64,000 bases of DNA, from positions 4,588,001 through 4,652,000 of the forward strand of contig NC_089434.1 of NCBI RefSeq assembly GCF_026210795.1, read 5' to 3'. Shown here in pieces: positions 25,871 through 36,115 of the stretch (positions are counted from its first letter, which is position 1; the number at the start of each line of letters is the position of its first letter). The notes under the pieces are model-generated. The model saw only the letters and a list, made by a program, of their open reading frames with translations. It was not told where the DNA came from and made no database searches. The position numbers and the translations under genes were made by a program. The DNA comes from Rhizophagus irregularis (taxonomy: Eukaryota > Glomeromycota > Glomeromycetes > Glomerales > Glomeraceae).

Positions 25871-26149
25871 TCGAAAGTTTTAAATGAAATAAAATTAATT
25901 GTATAAAGAAAAGAAATTCGGCTAATATCAAGGACCTTTCATTGATTCACCCTTATAATTTATATTTGAAATTACTGCTTAATTGAACTTATTGAAATGA
26001 GGCCGAGTCCGGGCATATTGTAGTGAATTAGATTAATTCATGGATTGCAATAATAAACTAATAATGTCCTTCCAAATTTTAAAGTTATATATGTCTTTTA
26101 AGTAGTGAAGTTTATCAAACCTTATAATTTCTTTAATAAAAATATTGAG

Positions 26150-26600
26150 TTTAAATTTACGTATCCCGAATTTAAATCATTTTGGACTAGATATCGTGTA
26201 AAATAATCTAAATGTTTTTTTTCAATGTTTAAAGTTATGATAATTTAAAGTTTATAATATTATATGTTTCAGATTTTATTAAAACCGAAAATTAATCACG
26301 CTTTACAAGTTCAGCAAAAATTTTACCATAAAGTCTACGCGCATTTCTGAAATTGAAATTGAATTTTATCAGGTTTTCTTAATCGATAATTATTTTCTTT
26401 AGTTACTATGTCATAATCATCACGTATAAATCACAAAACGCGGCTCGACGTATTATAATTAATGACTTTATTTTGCGCGCATCATTAACTAGTCAGTTTT
26501 TAATATTATGATTGGTCAAAATCGTCATCACATGACCACATATTAAAATTTTCAAAATTGAGTATCTTTCTGTGTCAAAATATTTTATTTATTTACGGTT
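26150..26600 (+). repeat. Dispersed repeat R2, copy 1 (copy 2 at 33300-33870)
   Basis: Shared islands in the same order in both copies include AAATCATTTTGGACTAGAT, CAGCAAAAATTTTACCA, GTTTACG / GTCTACGCG before CATTTCTGAAA, AAAACACGG/AAAACGCGG then TCGACG, and TATTTTACGCG/TATTTTGCGCG. Identity is moderate with indels. Confidence 0.55.
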
Positions 26601-28270
26601 GATCCGAAGGTTTTTTCGAAGGTATGACAGAGCTTTGTGAACATAATTTGCGTCACCGTCATATTTAGGAACAAAAGCTATGATATCTGCTTTTGTTTCT
26701 AAACATGATTAATATTAACGTTAGGCTTTTTGTTTCTCAATCGGGATAAGTCAAATTGCTTAATTAGATGCTTGATATCTTCAGCCCATCGGGAAATGTT
26801 TACCTAAATGGTTAAAAATAATCAATTCAGAGTTTTTCCTGTGAAAAACAGAATTACTAACCAAATTTGTTAAAATATGGGATCATATGACATATCGAGT
26901 GGTTTTTGTCTTATAAATAGGATAAACTATCTCCAAGATTCGAACTAAAATACCACGAAATTGCGAAATGGGTTGAAGTTGTCACAACAAACTATTATAA
27001 TTAAAAATCCTTCTATCCCGTAAATACTTTTCATAATAAACATTTTTTTATTCGCAATGCTGCTTCTATAATAGACTAATAATAGTTTTGTTCGTGTCAA
27101 ATATGACATTCGTATCTATTACGCATTGGATTCAAAATGAATTATAGAATTATAGAATCGTTAAACTTTGAACTAAGAGATTATTCCACAACCACGTAAA
27201 AAAAAGAATAACGTGTCTTTTAAAGTACGGAATTACTTTGACTTATGAAGCACGCGAAATGTACACTTTGCCGAGATCCGTCGATATGGAGTATATGGAG
27301 TATCTCCTTCGAAAACTGATCCCGATCATATGGGTTGTTTATGGAACTAAGGTGGTGGCGTGGTGGTTCGTGCAGTAAAAAAAATTTAACGAATAAAAAA
27401 ACTAATGAATGGCAAAAATAAAATAAATAAATCCCTTAAATAAAAAATAAAATAAATCCCTTAAATAAATCTCAAGAAGTTAGAATATATTAATTAAATT
27501 GTTTTTTTATTGCAATTTATTAGAGTTTTTAGTTACGTTAAGTTTTTTGTTTTTTGAGTCAAGGTTTAATATTGTATAATTTTTATGATCCATTTTGGAT
27601 CTAGTAGTAATATATACAAATATCATAAGTGATATGAATAAAATTATTATTAAATCTGTTGAAGAAGCAAACAAGATTTTAAACTTTCTTTCCTCGTAAT
27701 TAACATACTTTTTTTTTAAAAAAAATTGAATTATTTTATAAAAATATTACATGTTCAAATTATTGTAAATTAAAATTTCGTATACATGAAAATTTTTCAA
27801 GAATTTTTTTTCGTATTAGGCTACAATTTCTCAATTTAAATAGGTCTTCAAAATATATGAAAGGAGATGTGGCTTGGTCGGTAACCTTCAAATTTTTAAA
27901 AGAAAATGAAAATGTTTTAACGACAAGTTTTTGGACATCGCGTCGACGTACGTAACTTACGTAACTTTCTTGGTTGTACTTACTGGTTATCCCGTAGAAA
28001 CAATTCCGTTAGTAACGACTCCATTTCTGTTCTCTTTAGTACGAGAGTAGCATTCATCACTTCTCAACAATACTAGGATTCACCTGTTAACTACGTTAAC
28101 AGTTAATATTTAATTATATATATATAATATCTGTGCCTTGCCATTTCGGTTTCACATACAGGTGGGTTCTTATTTTTGCGCTCCTTTGTTCTCTTTTTTT
28201 GTTCTTTAACTTCGTTTTAACTTCCTTTTCTCTTAGGTCCCAGCTCTTCGGCATTTCAGCTCTTCAGTTT
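26601..28270. other. Non-coding or unrecognised DNA
   Basis: No gene supported. A TGGAGTATA tandem doublet lies near 27285-27305, and an imperfect tandem of AAATAAATCCCTTAAATAAA near 27415-27470. Confidence 0.4.
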
Positions 28271-28275
28271 TCGGA

Positions 28276-28870
28276 CCCCTGATACGCTCTAAAATAAGCT
28301 AATGTCTCACTTGTCGTATCTTTAAAGACTATTAAAAACAACATAATCAAACCTTTATTTGAAGATCAAAAAAAGGTAAAGCTACGATATACCTGTGCTT
28401 AAACTTAGGTCGATGAGCATTTGCGGGGAATGAAGCGTTGCTTTATTTGTTACATCGTTATCTTCTGGAAGTGAATGTACCGATATCTCGACCTCCTCTT
28501 TACTACATTAAAGCTTCTTTTACTTTGTTCCATGGTTCCTTCAACGTTATTTTTATTAACAACGGATTTTTCTATTGTAGCAGATATCTTATTGAAAAGC
28601 GAAGTACAGTTATAATGCACCCCTTGGGACCAGAAAAAAGCGTGCAATTACAAAGGATAGAGAGTAAATAATTAGAGGTCATATAAACTTAGGACTGAAC
28701 TAAAGTGTGCATTTAGAAAGGGAATGTACTTATAAGTGGTGCATTTATAGAGTTGACTGTATGAATTCAACTATCTTTAAGAACGAGACTTCAGAAAAAA
28801 AAGTTTAAAATTGTATATGCGGGTTGGTCAATACTTGATATGTATCACATGTTGTGAGTAATTGAATCTT
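28276..28870 (-). repeat. Dispersed repeat R1, copy 2 (inverted)
   Basis: Reverse-orientation partner of 20740-21381, beginning with the complement of the CTGATACGCTCTAAAATAAG end and containing its own copy of the pogo-like MITE (28607-28759). Open frames on both strands here (28438-28671) are repeat translations. Confidence 0.75.
28607..28759. mobile_element. pogo-like MITE, copy in R1
   Basis: TA-flanked (28605-28606, 28760-28761); starts CAGTTATAATGCACCCCTTG and ends GCATTTATAGAGTTGACTG. It is the reverse-orientation counterpart of 20836-21008, with one arm shortened. Confidence 0.65.
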
Positions 28871-28924
28871 AGCGTATGTAATGATATTTAAAAACTGATA
28901 CTGTATAAAAAATTTTTTCGTCTA

Positions 28925-29085
28925 TTATGTCTACTTTCAAAATGCGTTTACTCTCCAAAATTGATATCATATAACTTAGAAAAAAACCTAAATTTCGATA
29001 TTTTACGAAGAAATATAGGTATTTTCATATTGAAATTTAGTTTTTTTTTCATGTTTTAGTAATATTTCAGCGTTTTTATATGTTC
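28925..29085 (-). repeat. Dispersed repeat R3, copy 1 (inverted copy at 62200-62330)
   Basis: Words GCGTTTACTCTC, AACCTAAATTTCGATATT, ACGAAGAAATATAGGTATTT and TCATGTTTTAGTAATATT recur, reverse-complemented and diverged, at 62200-62330. Confidence 0.55.
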
Positions 29086-29129
29086 TTTACAACTTTATTC
29101 CTTATTCAAAATAAAAAACATTATCAAAT

Positions 29130-30215
29130 ATAAACAACTGTTCTGGTGGCGGATAGCGATGTCTATCTTGTGGAAATATTTTTTATGTGCTCCTTTAAAC
29201 TTTAAACAAGAAATACGTAAAAACCTCTATAATACTATCACCCATTTTTTACCTAATGATCCAGAGGACCGAATACATGCTTTATTTTACTCTTATTCGG
29301 TCATTTTTGGTTAATGATGTGGGTAAACCTTTTAATCAATGAAGAGGATCCTGTGTACAAAAAAAATAAAAAAAATATACTAGAAGAAGAAATTTATAAA
29401 TTAATTTTGATAGATGTAATAATGTAAAACAATTTTCTTTTCGTATTGCCATCATCTTCATAATACGAATAAAATAAACCAATAACATTATTAATGTAAT
29501 CAAGCGCAAAAGGCTTTACCAAGTCTAAACATTACGTTTCTCTTCACAAAATCAAAACACACTAAAGAAACTTCTTATAATATGGAAAATGTTTCGCCGA
29601 AATTGTCAGTGATGATGGTGATGATAATGATAACGATGGTGGTGATGGTGACAAGAATAGGAGGAAGAGGAGGAAGAACTATACCCATTATTAAGTGACG
29701 TGGTAGCAAAGAAGGCTGCCCAAGATAACATTGTTAATGTAATCAAGCGCAAAAGGCTTTACCAAGTCTAAACATTACGTTTCTCTTCACAAAAATCAAA
29801 ACACACTAAAGAAACTTCTTATAATATGGAAAATGTTTCGCCGAAATTGTCAGTGATGATGGTGATGATAATGGTAACGATGGTGGTGATGGTGACAAGA
29901 ATAGGAGGAAGAGGAGGAAGAACTATACCATTATTAAGTGACGTGGTAACAAAGAAGGCCGCCAAGTTAAAAAAATTTATGTTGGTATCATGTGCCACAT
30001 TTATTAATCCTAGATTTCTTACAAGTTCAGAAGCTACAACCAATATATATATATGGACCTAAATAATGATTTTGGTAGAAGTGATGTAGATTAGGAGTAT
30101 TGGGAAAGCTGTTTGAATAAAGCTCTTTTCTGGATCTTCAATTCCTTGTAACTACGTTTTTTACCAAGTGGTATTGAAAGTTTAATAATTGAAAAATCTG
30201 GTGTCTTCTGTTTAA
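29130..30215 (+). pseudogene. F-box/LRR-like protein remnant with internal duplication
   Basis: Frame pieces resemble the intact F-box protein at 34549-35979. An F-box-like tail with SILWKYFLCAPLNFKQEIRK (29160-29220) is followed by KKAAKLKKFMLVSCATFINP (29960-30010), which parallels KKKAATLKKFIVAPLIDPDS in the intact gene. Then come YWESCLNKALF and LPSGIESLIIEKSG (30090-30200). Stops and frame changes are frequent. A ~243-bp unit is tandemly duplicated (29493-29735 and 29736-about 29980). The remnant is cut off at about 30221, where SF3B4-like sequence begins. Confidence 0.6.
29493..29980 (+). repeat. Tandem duplication, ~243-bp unit x2
   Basis: AATGTAATCAAGCGCAAAAG starts at 29493 and again at 29736. 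The units stay nearly identical through the ATGGAAAATGTTTCGCCG block, a GATGATGGTGATGATAATG microsatellite and the GAGGAAGAGGAGGAAGAAC tract. The second unit continues into the readable F-box frame; the first ends with a small rearrangement. Confidence 0.85.
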
Positions 30216-30221
30216 TTGGCA

Positions 30222-30811
30222 TTATGGTTTGTGGATCATGCAGATCATGCAGATTATGTTATTAAAAATAATGAATCAAATCAAGCTGTATGGGGAGCCT
30301 ATTCGTGTCAATAAAGTAAGCAGAAACATTTTGATTTGTTTTATTGTCTACTATGTAGCATTGACACTTCGTCGTATTATTAGGCAACTTCTGACAAAAA
30401 GAATTTGGACGTAGACGCTTCATTATTTATAAGGAATTTGGATCCTGGTGTCGGTGAAAAAATGTTGTACGATACGTTCAGTCGCTTTCGGTGTTATCGT
30501 ACAGACTCTCAAGGTATTAATATAGACTAATTTTAATCGAATATCGAATTCATTTTACATATTTAACTTTATTAAGTCGAAATATTTGATTTAGATTATT
30601 TAGATTGCATGAGATCCCGATACTGGTAGTGGTAAAGGGTATGGGTTTAGTTCATATGATAATTTCGATTCTTCAGATGCGGCAATTGATGCAATGAACG
30701 GACAATATCTGATGAATAAATCAATTACTGTATCATTCATACGGATGGTAAAGGCGAAAGATATGGAAGTGCAGTAGGTTCTTCCGAATTAAATGTATTA
30801 CTTTCAATACA
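30222..30811 (+). pseudogene. SF3B4 (Hsh49-like) splicing factor fragment, copy 1
   Basis: SF3B4 is a two-RRM subunit of the SF3b complex in the U2 snRNP. The copy begins inside the end of RRM1 (ADYVIKIMNQIKLYGEPIRV then NK, 30245-30315). An intron (GTAAGC to TTATTAG, about 30318-30382) leads to [20 protein letters not shown] (RRM2 start). After a second intron come [32 protein letters not shown] and GKGERHGSA-like sequence (partly frame-shifted). Defects: RRM1 is mostly absent; an extra base disturbs DTFSAFG (about 30478-30490); an in-frame TGA sits at 30610-30612 just before DPDTG; the C-terminus is gone. An inverted, longer copy lies at 31840-32707. Confidence 0.8.
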
Positions 30812-31420
30812 CTAGTTGAAATAGGACAATTCAACCTAAATTTGACTAGGTTGAATATCGGTCTAATGGTGGTCCATTATTCGTACTGTAATGTATTCGA
30901 CACAACTTTTTATATTTATTTATTAATATAGTTTAATATTAGTTCCAATTTCAAAATTTATTAAATTTATTAAACACTTAAATATATATATGTATATTAG
31001 CTATAAATAAAAAAAAAGTCAAAGTTCAGTTCTTAGTATCGCAATCATGTGATCGCATCATGAAAAGAACGAACGTTAAAAATCGTCTCGCTATACCTAA
31101 AGAAAAAATAAAGTCCGAGTCCGACTTAAATAAAAATTCAGAAAAACAAAAATTAAAAAAAAATTTCAAAACGAACTGTTTTGAAACTTACCAATCGATC
31201 CTATTTTTCAGTTTCCAACCTACCAATTCGATTCAGGAAGTGCGAATCTGTCGATTTCTACAAACAAATTAAAGATAAAAAAAAATTGATAAAAAAAAAT
31301 CAAAATTAATAATAAAAATAAAACTTACCAATTCCAAGACGCTGATCTACGTCCTACAAAAGAAAACCACCGAAGCGGAAAAAAATTCCAAAGAACCGCC
31401 CTATAAAAGTAAGATAGGAA
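30812..31420. other. AT-rich spacer between the inverted SF3B4 copies
   Basis: A Lys-rich 70-codon open frame (31060-31272) is present but resembles no family; I do not call it a gene. Confidence 0.4.
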
Positions 31421-31522
31421 TGGTAGGGAAAAACGAGAGAGGAGAGGGAAAGAGGAGAGGGAAAGAGGAGAGGGAAGGAGGGAAGGGTGAGAGGGGAAGA
31501 GAGAAAGAAGGCCAAAATAAAG
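31421..31522 (+). repeat. Polypurine tract (GGAGAGGGAAAGA tandem)
   Basis: About 100 bases with almost no pyrimidine on the plus strand, built from repeated GAGGAGAGGGAAA units. Such tracts can form H-DNA. A second, less regular one is at 40497-40611. Confidence 0.75.
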
Positions 31523-31839
31523 AAATAGAAACGTTAATATAGTATAACGTTTCTTTTTAAATACTGCTAAGATTCGTAATACTTACAAATCTTAGTTCCC
31601 ACCCGAACCTATTAAAAAAAGAATAAGATCGGTTAGTAACCGTTCCATAATATTAAAAAAAAAAAAAAAAGAATACGAATTGTAATTTATTGAGTATTCT
31701 ATGACACTCAAAAAAATAAATCGCATAATAAAGTGAAAATGAGTGAATATGAATATGATTAAGTGATATAGCATTGTAATGTAAATAAATTATAATATTA
31801 TATACATAGATTCCTTACCTGTTTTCTTGATAAACAACA

Positions 31840-32707
31840 TATCGAATAAAAATACTCCTGAGCTCCGTTCATTATAGATATTCTAGGCGATGGTTGTGTT
31901 GTTGTTTGTGTATTTATCCCTGGGCGCATGATATCCTCCGTATTGGAGAACGATTGGAGGTGATATGCCAGGACGAGACATTCCAGTATTTATTTGTCGT
32001 GGTGAAGGCGCGAACTCCTATCATTGAAGGTGGAACAGTAGGTGGACGAACATTTGCAAACAAAGATTTTTAATTTTCTTCGCTTGAGCTGCCAATAACC
32101 GTTCTAAGGTATGCCAATAAAAAAAAAATGGTCACCCATTGAAAGCAATACATTCAATTCGGAAGAAATACGAACCTGCTGCACTTCCATGTCTTTCGCC
32201 TTTACCATCCTTTTTGAACGCGTATGATACAGTAATTGGTTTATTCATCAGATATTGTCCGTTCATTGCATCAATTGCCGCATCTGAAGAATCGAAATTA
32301 TCACATGAAATAAACCCATATCCTTTACCATCACCAGTATCGGGATCTCATGCAATCTAAATTAAATATTTCGACTTAATAAAATTAAATATGTAAAATG
32401 AATTCGATATTCGATTATTAGTCTATATTAAAACCTCAGGAGTCTGTACGATAACACCAAAAGCGCTGAACGTATCGTACCAGGATCCAAATTCCTTATA
32501 AATAATGAAGCGTCTACGTCCAAATTCTTTTTGTCCGAAGTTGCCTAATAATAATACGACGAAGCGTTAATGCTACATAGTAAACAATAAAAGCAAACCA
32601 AGATGTTTCCGCTTACTTTATTGACACGAATAGGCTTCCCATACAGCTTGATTTGATTCATTATTTTTAATAACATAATCTGCATGATCTGCATGATCCA
32701 CAAACCA
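31840..32707 (-). pseudogene. SF3B4 (Hsh49-like) fragment, copy 2 (inverted)
   Basis: Reverse-strand copy that extends further 3' than copy 1. After [10 protein letters not shown] an intron of 72 bp (32104-32175; donor GTTCGT, acceptor CTTAG) joins precisely to ERLLAAQA. The proline-rich region ANVRPPTVPPSMIGVRAFTT and pieces of a PGISPP / YGGYHAP tail follow, typical of SF3B4 C-termini. Defects: RRM1 is missing apart from its end; a 19-bp deletion follows GGATCCTGG in RRM2 (near 32492), shifting the frame; the same TGA as in copy 1 precedes DPDTG (32348-32350). A GATGATGGTGATGATAATGA microsatellite at 32738-32795 resembles the one in the F-box remnant beside copy 1. Confidence 0.8.
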
Positions 32708-32801
32708 TACCACTATCGCACTACTTAAAAAAAAGAATGCCATCGTTATCATTATCATTATCATCACCATCATCACATCATCATTATCTCCATCATAAAT
32801 A

Positions 32802-33270
32802 ATGTCTCACTTGTCGTGTCTTTAAAGACTATTAAAGACTATTAAAAACAGTATTGATACTTAACATAATCAAATCTTTATTTGAAGATCAAAAAAAGGT
32901 AAAGCTACGATATACCTGTGCTCAAACCTTAAGTCGATGAACTTGTTACATCGTTATCTTCCGGAACCGATATCTCGACCTCCTCTTTTACTACATTAAA
33001 GCTTCTTGTACTTTGTTTCATGGTTCCTACAACGTTATTTTTTAATAACGACGGATTTTTCTATTGTAGCAGATATCCTATTGAAAAGCGAAGTACAGTC
33101 AACTCTATAAATGCAAGCCCCGGCTCGCTTCAGGAAAAAAGGTTAAAATTGTATATGCGGGTTGGATATGTATTAATGAATAATTATTTTGATGATCAGA
33201 ATCTACAAGTAATTTATAATTTATTATTAATATTAAAATCACATGATTGTGAGTAATTCAAATTATTGAA
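32802..33270 (-). repeat. Dispersed repeat R1, copy 3 (inverted, deleted)
   Basis: Same orientation as copy 2. It keeps AATGTCTCACTTGTCGTGTC, AAAAAAAGGTAAAGCTACGA, ACATCGTTATCTTCCGG and GATATCTCGACCTCCTCTTT. Most of the pogo-like MITE is missing: only ACAGTCAACTCTATAAATGC remains, joined to the outer sequence ending GGGTTGG. Confidence 0.7.
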
Positions 33271-33299
33271 TCTTAGTAGTGAAATTTAATAAAATATTG

Positions 33300-33870
33300 A
33301 ATTTACTGAAATCATTTTGGACTAGATTTCAAGTCATTAAATATTCAATTTTCTGAGAGATGAATTTTTTGGGTAAAATTTACCTTAAAGTTATGATAAT
33401 AGCAATTTTATAAGATCTATTCTTTTTGATGTTATTAAAAATTTTCAATACTTAAACACAGCAAAAATTTTACCACTATAAGTTTACGTGTATTTCTGAA
33501 AATTGGAATTATCGATTTAAGGAGACCGATAAAATTCAATTATTCTCTTTCACTAAAAGAAATAAATAATACTATGTTTGGCTACTAATCATTTAATTGG
33601 CCAATTCGTATTATTTTTAAAACTTTATACTCGTTCAAATTCATGTTTCTTGATAAAGATGCGCAATGTCATCTTTTATAATCATCACGTTGTTAAATCA
33701 GAAACAAACCCCGTACGTTAGGCTAGATACAAAACACGGTTCGACGCATCGAAATCAGATATTGAAAGAGTAACATTATAATTGAAAATCTTTATTTTAC
33801 GCGTTTTAACATTACATAAAAATTTAGTTATAATATTGAACGTCATTGCTTTTGTTACCTGATTACGCTG
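33300..33870 (+). repeat. Dispersed repeat R2, copy 2
   Basis: Same-orientation partner of 26150-26600, lying immediately beside R1 copy 3. Confidence 0.5.
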
Positions 33871-34548
33871 GCTATTTGCATTGCTTAATTACCGCTTTAT
33901 CTGATTTTTTTTTTTAAAAAAAATGTAATTGTAAATATTTATGTATTAAACAATAGAATTTATTTTAGTACATATTTTTTTTTTTTTGAATGTAAAATAA
34001 TTTGATTCATGTATTTTACATGATACGAATGATATCTAATCAAAATTTAATTATTGTAAGCGAAGGTACACGTGATTATATTATTGGGCATTATGCATTA
34101 TGTATCACATGTCATCGTTAAAAAAAATGACATATGACCAATTCTGGACCGAAATGTGGAAAAAAAATAATAAAGATTAACGTTTTTAAGTTAACGTTGG
34201 GCTAACTAAATCAAACCCTCATATTAAATTTTATTATTGAAAAAATTAGAACCGAAATTATCAAAATTGGGAAATGCCAAGATCTTTAAGTGTATTACCG
34301 GGGTTGTAATATACCCATGTAAATTATTCAGTAGACATTGGTACATATCCATTTATGTAACAACATAATGTTATCATTGTTATGCTTATCATTTTTATAA
34401 ACTTAATTTTGTAGCTATTAACAGTTAAAGTGAAAATTTAACTTTATTTATAAAAATAAGCAAATAAAAAAATAATTCTATACTATTAAAAAATAATACT
34501 TTTAAGAAAATTAATATATTATAAAAAAAAGAAAAGAAAAATAAAATT
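33871..34548. other. Intergenic DNA downstream of the F-box gene
   Basis: AT-rich, no gene seen; presumably contains the 3' UTR of the minus-strand F-box gene. Confidence 0.45.
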
Positions 34549-35979
34549 TTATAATTTAATTACACCTTCTTTCATATATTTTAACACCACATTTTTTTGA
34601 TCATCAGGCCATAAATCCATTTCATGATGAGTAAATTTAATAGGGTTCCTTTTTTTACATTTCCAACATTTAAAAAATGCTTCTAAACCATCTTTTGAGA
34701 AATTCCAATCATCCCCAGAGAATTCTCGTAAGGATGAAGGAGACTCATTACTTATTATTTCTAATAAGTTGTCTCCAACGTCGGAATGTGTTGAAACATT
34801 TATATTAAAGGATAATTTTTCTAAATGTGTGCAATTAGTAAAAATCCTTTTGATTTCACAAAAATTTCTAGGGTCAATATCCAAATTTAAATTTTTTAAA
34901 TTTGGACAATTTTTTGCTATTGCTTTAATTAAATTTAAATTTTCGGCCTGATAATCTTGAAATTCTAGTGAATAGCATATATCAATTTCTATAATGTTCT
35001 CATCGGAATTTTCAATTATTAAGCATTCAACACTACTTTGTATAAATGTAGCTTCAAAGCATTGAAGTTTTGGAAAACAAACTTTATCTAAACAATCTTC
35101 CCATTGTTTCCAGTCTACATTCATATAACAGATATCAAGTTCATTTCTATCATTATTAATAATCTCCAAATGTTGTAGATTTATTAAATTTAAAAATGAG
35201 TCAGGATCGATAAGTGGTGCTACTATAAACTTTTTCAATGTAGCAGCCTTTTTCTTGATCGCATTGCTTAATAGTGGGTATTTGTTTTCATTATCAATAA
35301 AATGTAAAAATAAGTACCGCAGATCATGTTGCATTTCAATAAATGAAGCTAATCCTTCAGAATCCTCATTACAATAATTAACTTCTAAATTTTTTATATT
35401 CTGGCAAATAGTGGCAAGTTCGAATAATGTTTTTGAAGTTACCATGTTATTTTCAAAACTAATTCCAAGAGATTGTAGGTTTAAAAAAAATGATCCCGCA
35501 CTTGGAAATTTATAGAATTCTTTACCAGTATTTAAATAAAAATGCTTCACATTTTTACAATTTTCGAAAATTAAATTGTAAATTTGGTTTTCTAATAAAT
35601 TTTTTTTATGAATAGAATCTTCTTCAATAAAAAGTTGCACCATGTCTTTAATCCAAAATGTCGTGATTTGAGTAAAACAATTCATGTAATCAAATGTTGG
35701 TTTTCTTGGTAATTTATATGAAGGCAGTATAATATTATTTTTGATCAAAAGGTTTTCTGATTCGATCGATAAAAAATTGGCTATTACTTTATATAATTTT
35801 ATACGTGATTCCCTGTCACGATTATAGGCAATTACATTACGAGAGATATATTTCCATAGGAAAGGTACGGCTATATTAGACCAGGATCTATTCACAAGGA
35901 CGCAAGAATGTAAAGATGAAAGATCATCTTGTAATTCGAGCATAATCAATAAAAGTATATCTGAGTAAAGTTGAACCAT
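34549..35979 (-). CDS. F-box protein with LRR-like repeats (476 aa)
   Basis: A single uninterrupted ORF from ATG at 35979 to TAA at 34549. Residues about 3-45 form an F-box: YSDILLLIMLEL, then SLHSCVLVNRSW and VPFLWKYI. F-boxes bind Skp1 in SCF ubiquitin ligases. The rest repeats irregular leucine-rich units (NLQSLGISFENN, NIKNLEVNYC, HDLRYLFLHF, NLQHLEIINNDR, PNLKNLNLDI, HLEKLSFNIN), likely the substrate-binding solenoid. The end DDWNFSKDGLEAFFKCWKCK followed by HHEMDLWPDD is Cys/Trp-rich. Decayed relatives are at 29130-30215 and 47270-48000, fitting a large fungal F-box family. No intron is needed. Substrate unknown. Confidence 0.88.
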   Translation of the reverse strand: MVQLYSDILLLIMLELQDDLSSLHSCVLVNRSWSNIAVPFLWKYISRNVIAYNRDRESRIKLYKVIANFLSIESENLLIKNNIILPSYKLPRKPTFDYMNCFTQITTFWIKDMVQLFIEEDSIHKKNLLENQIYNLIFENCKNVKHFYLNTGKEFYKFPSAGSFFLNLQSLGISFENNMVTSKTLFELATICQNIKNLEVNYCNEDSEGLASFIEMQHDLRYLFLHFIDNENKYPLLSNAIKKKAATLKKFIVAPLIDPDSFLNLINLQHLEIINNDRNELDICYMNVDWKQWEDCLDKVCFPKLQCFEATFIQSSVECLIIENSDENIIEIDICYSLEFQDYQAENLNLIKAIAKNCPNLKNLNLDIDPRNFCEIKRIFTNCTHLEKLSFNINVSTHSDVGDNLLEIISNESPSSLREFSGDDWNFSKDGLEAFFKCWKCKKRNPIKFTHHEMDLWPDDQKNVVLKYMKEGVIKL

Positions 35980-36115
35980 AGCTATGATGAAGAGAAGAAT
36001 AAATAGTATGAATGATTATTATGTATGAAGAATAGTATTGTATAAACGATTGAATAGAATGAAAAAAATTATAATGTCAAAACCAACAAGATACATCCAT
36101 GTTATATATATAAAA
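35980..36115 (-). promoter_or_regulatory. Putative promoter of the F-box gene
   Basis: A TATATATAA box sits at about 36098-36108 on the minus strand, about 120 bp before the ATG, next to an A/T run. Confidence 0.3.

Noticed and set aside
20740-28870. A single 8-kb DNA transposon with long terminal inverted repeats
   Set aside because: No target duplication at the outer ends, a third R1 copy lies elsewhere, and no intact transposase is present between; kept only as a repeat finding.
29826-30062. 78-codon ORF beginning with a Met/Val-rich stretch
   Set aside because: Part of the tandem-duplicated F-box remnant; the Met/Val run is a translated GATGATG microsatellite.
32139-32360. 73-codon plus-strand ORF
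   Set aside because: Antisense of the SF3B4-like RRM2 text on the minus strand.
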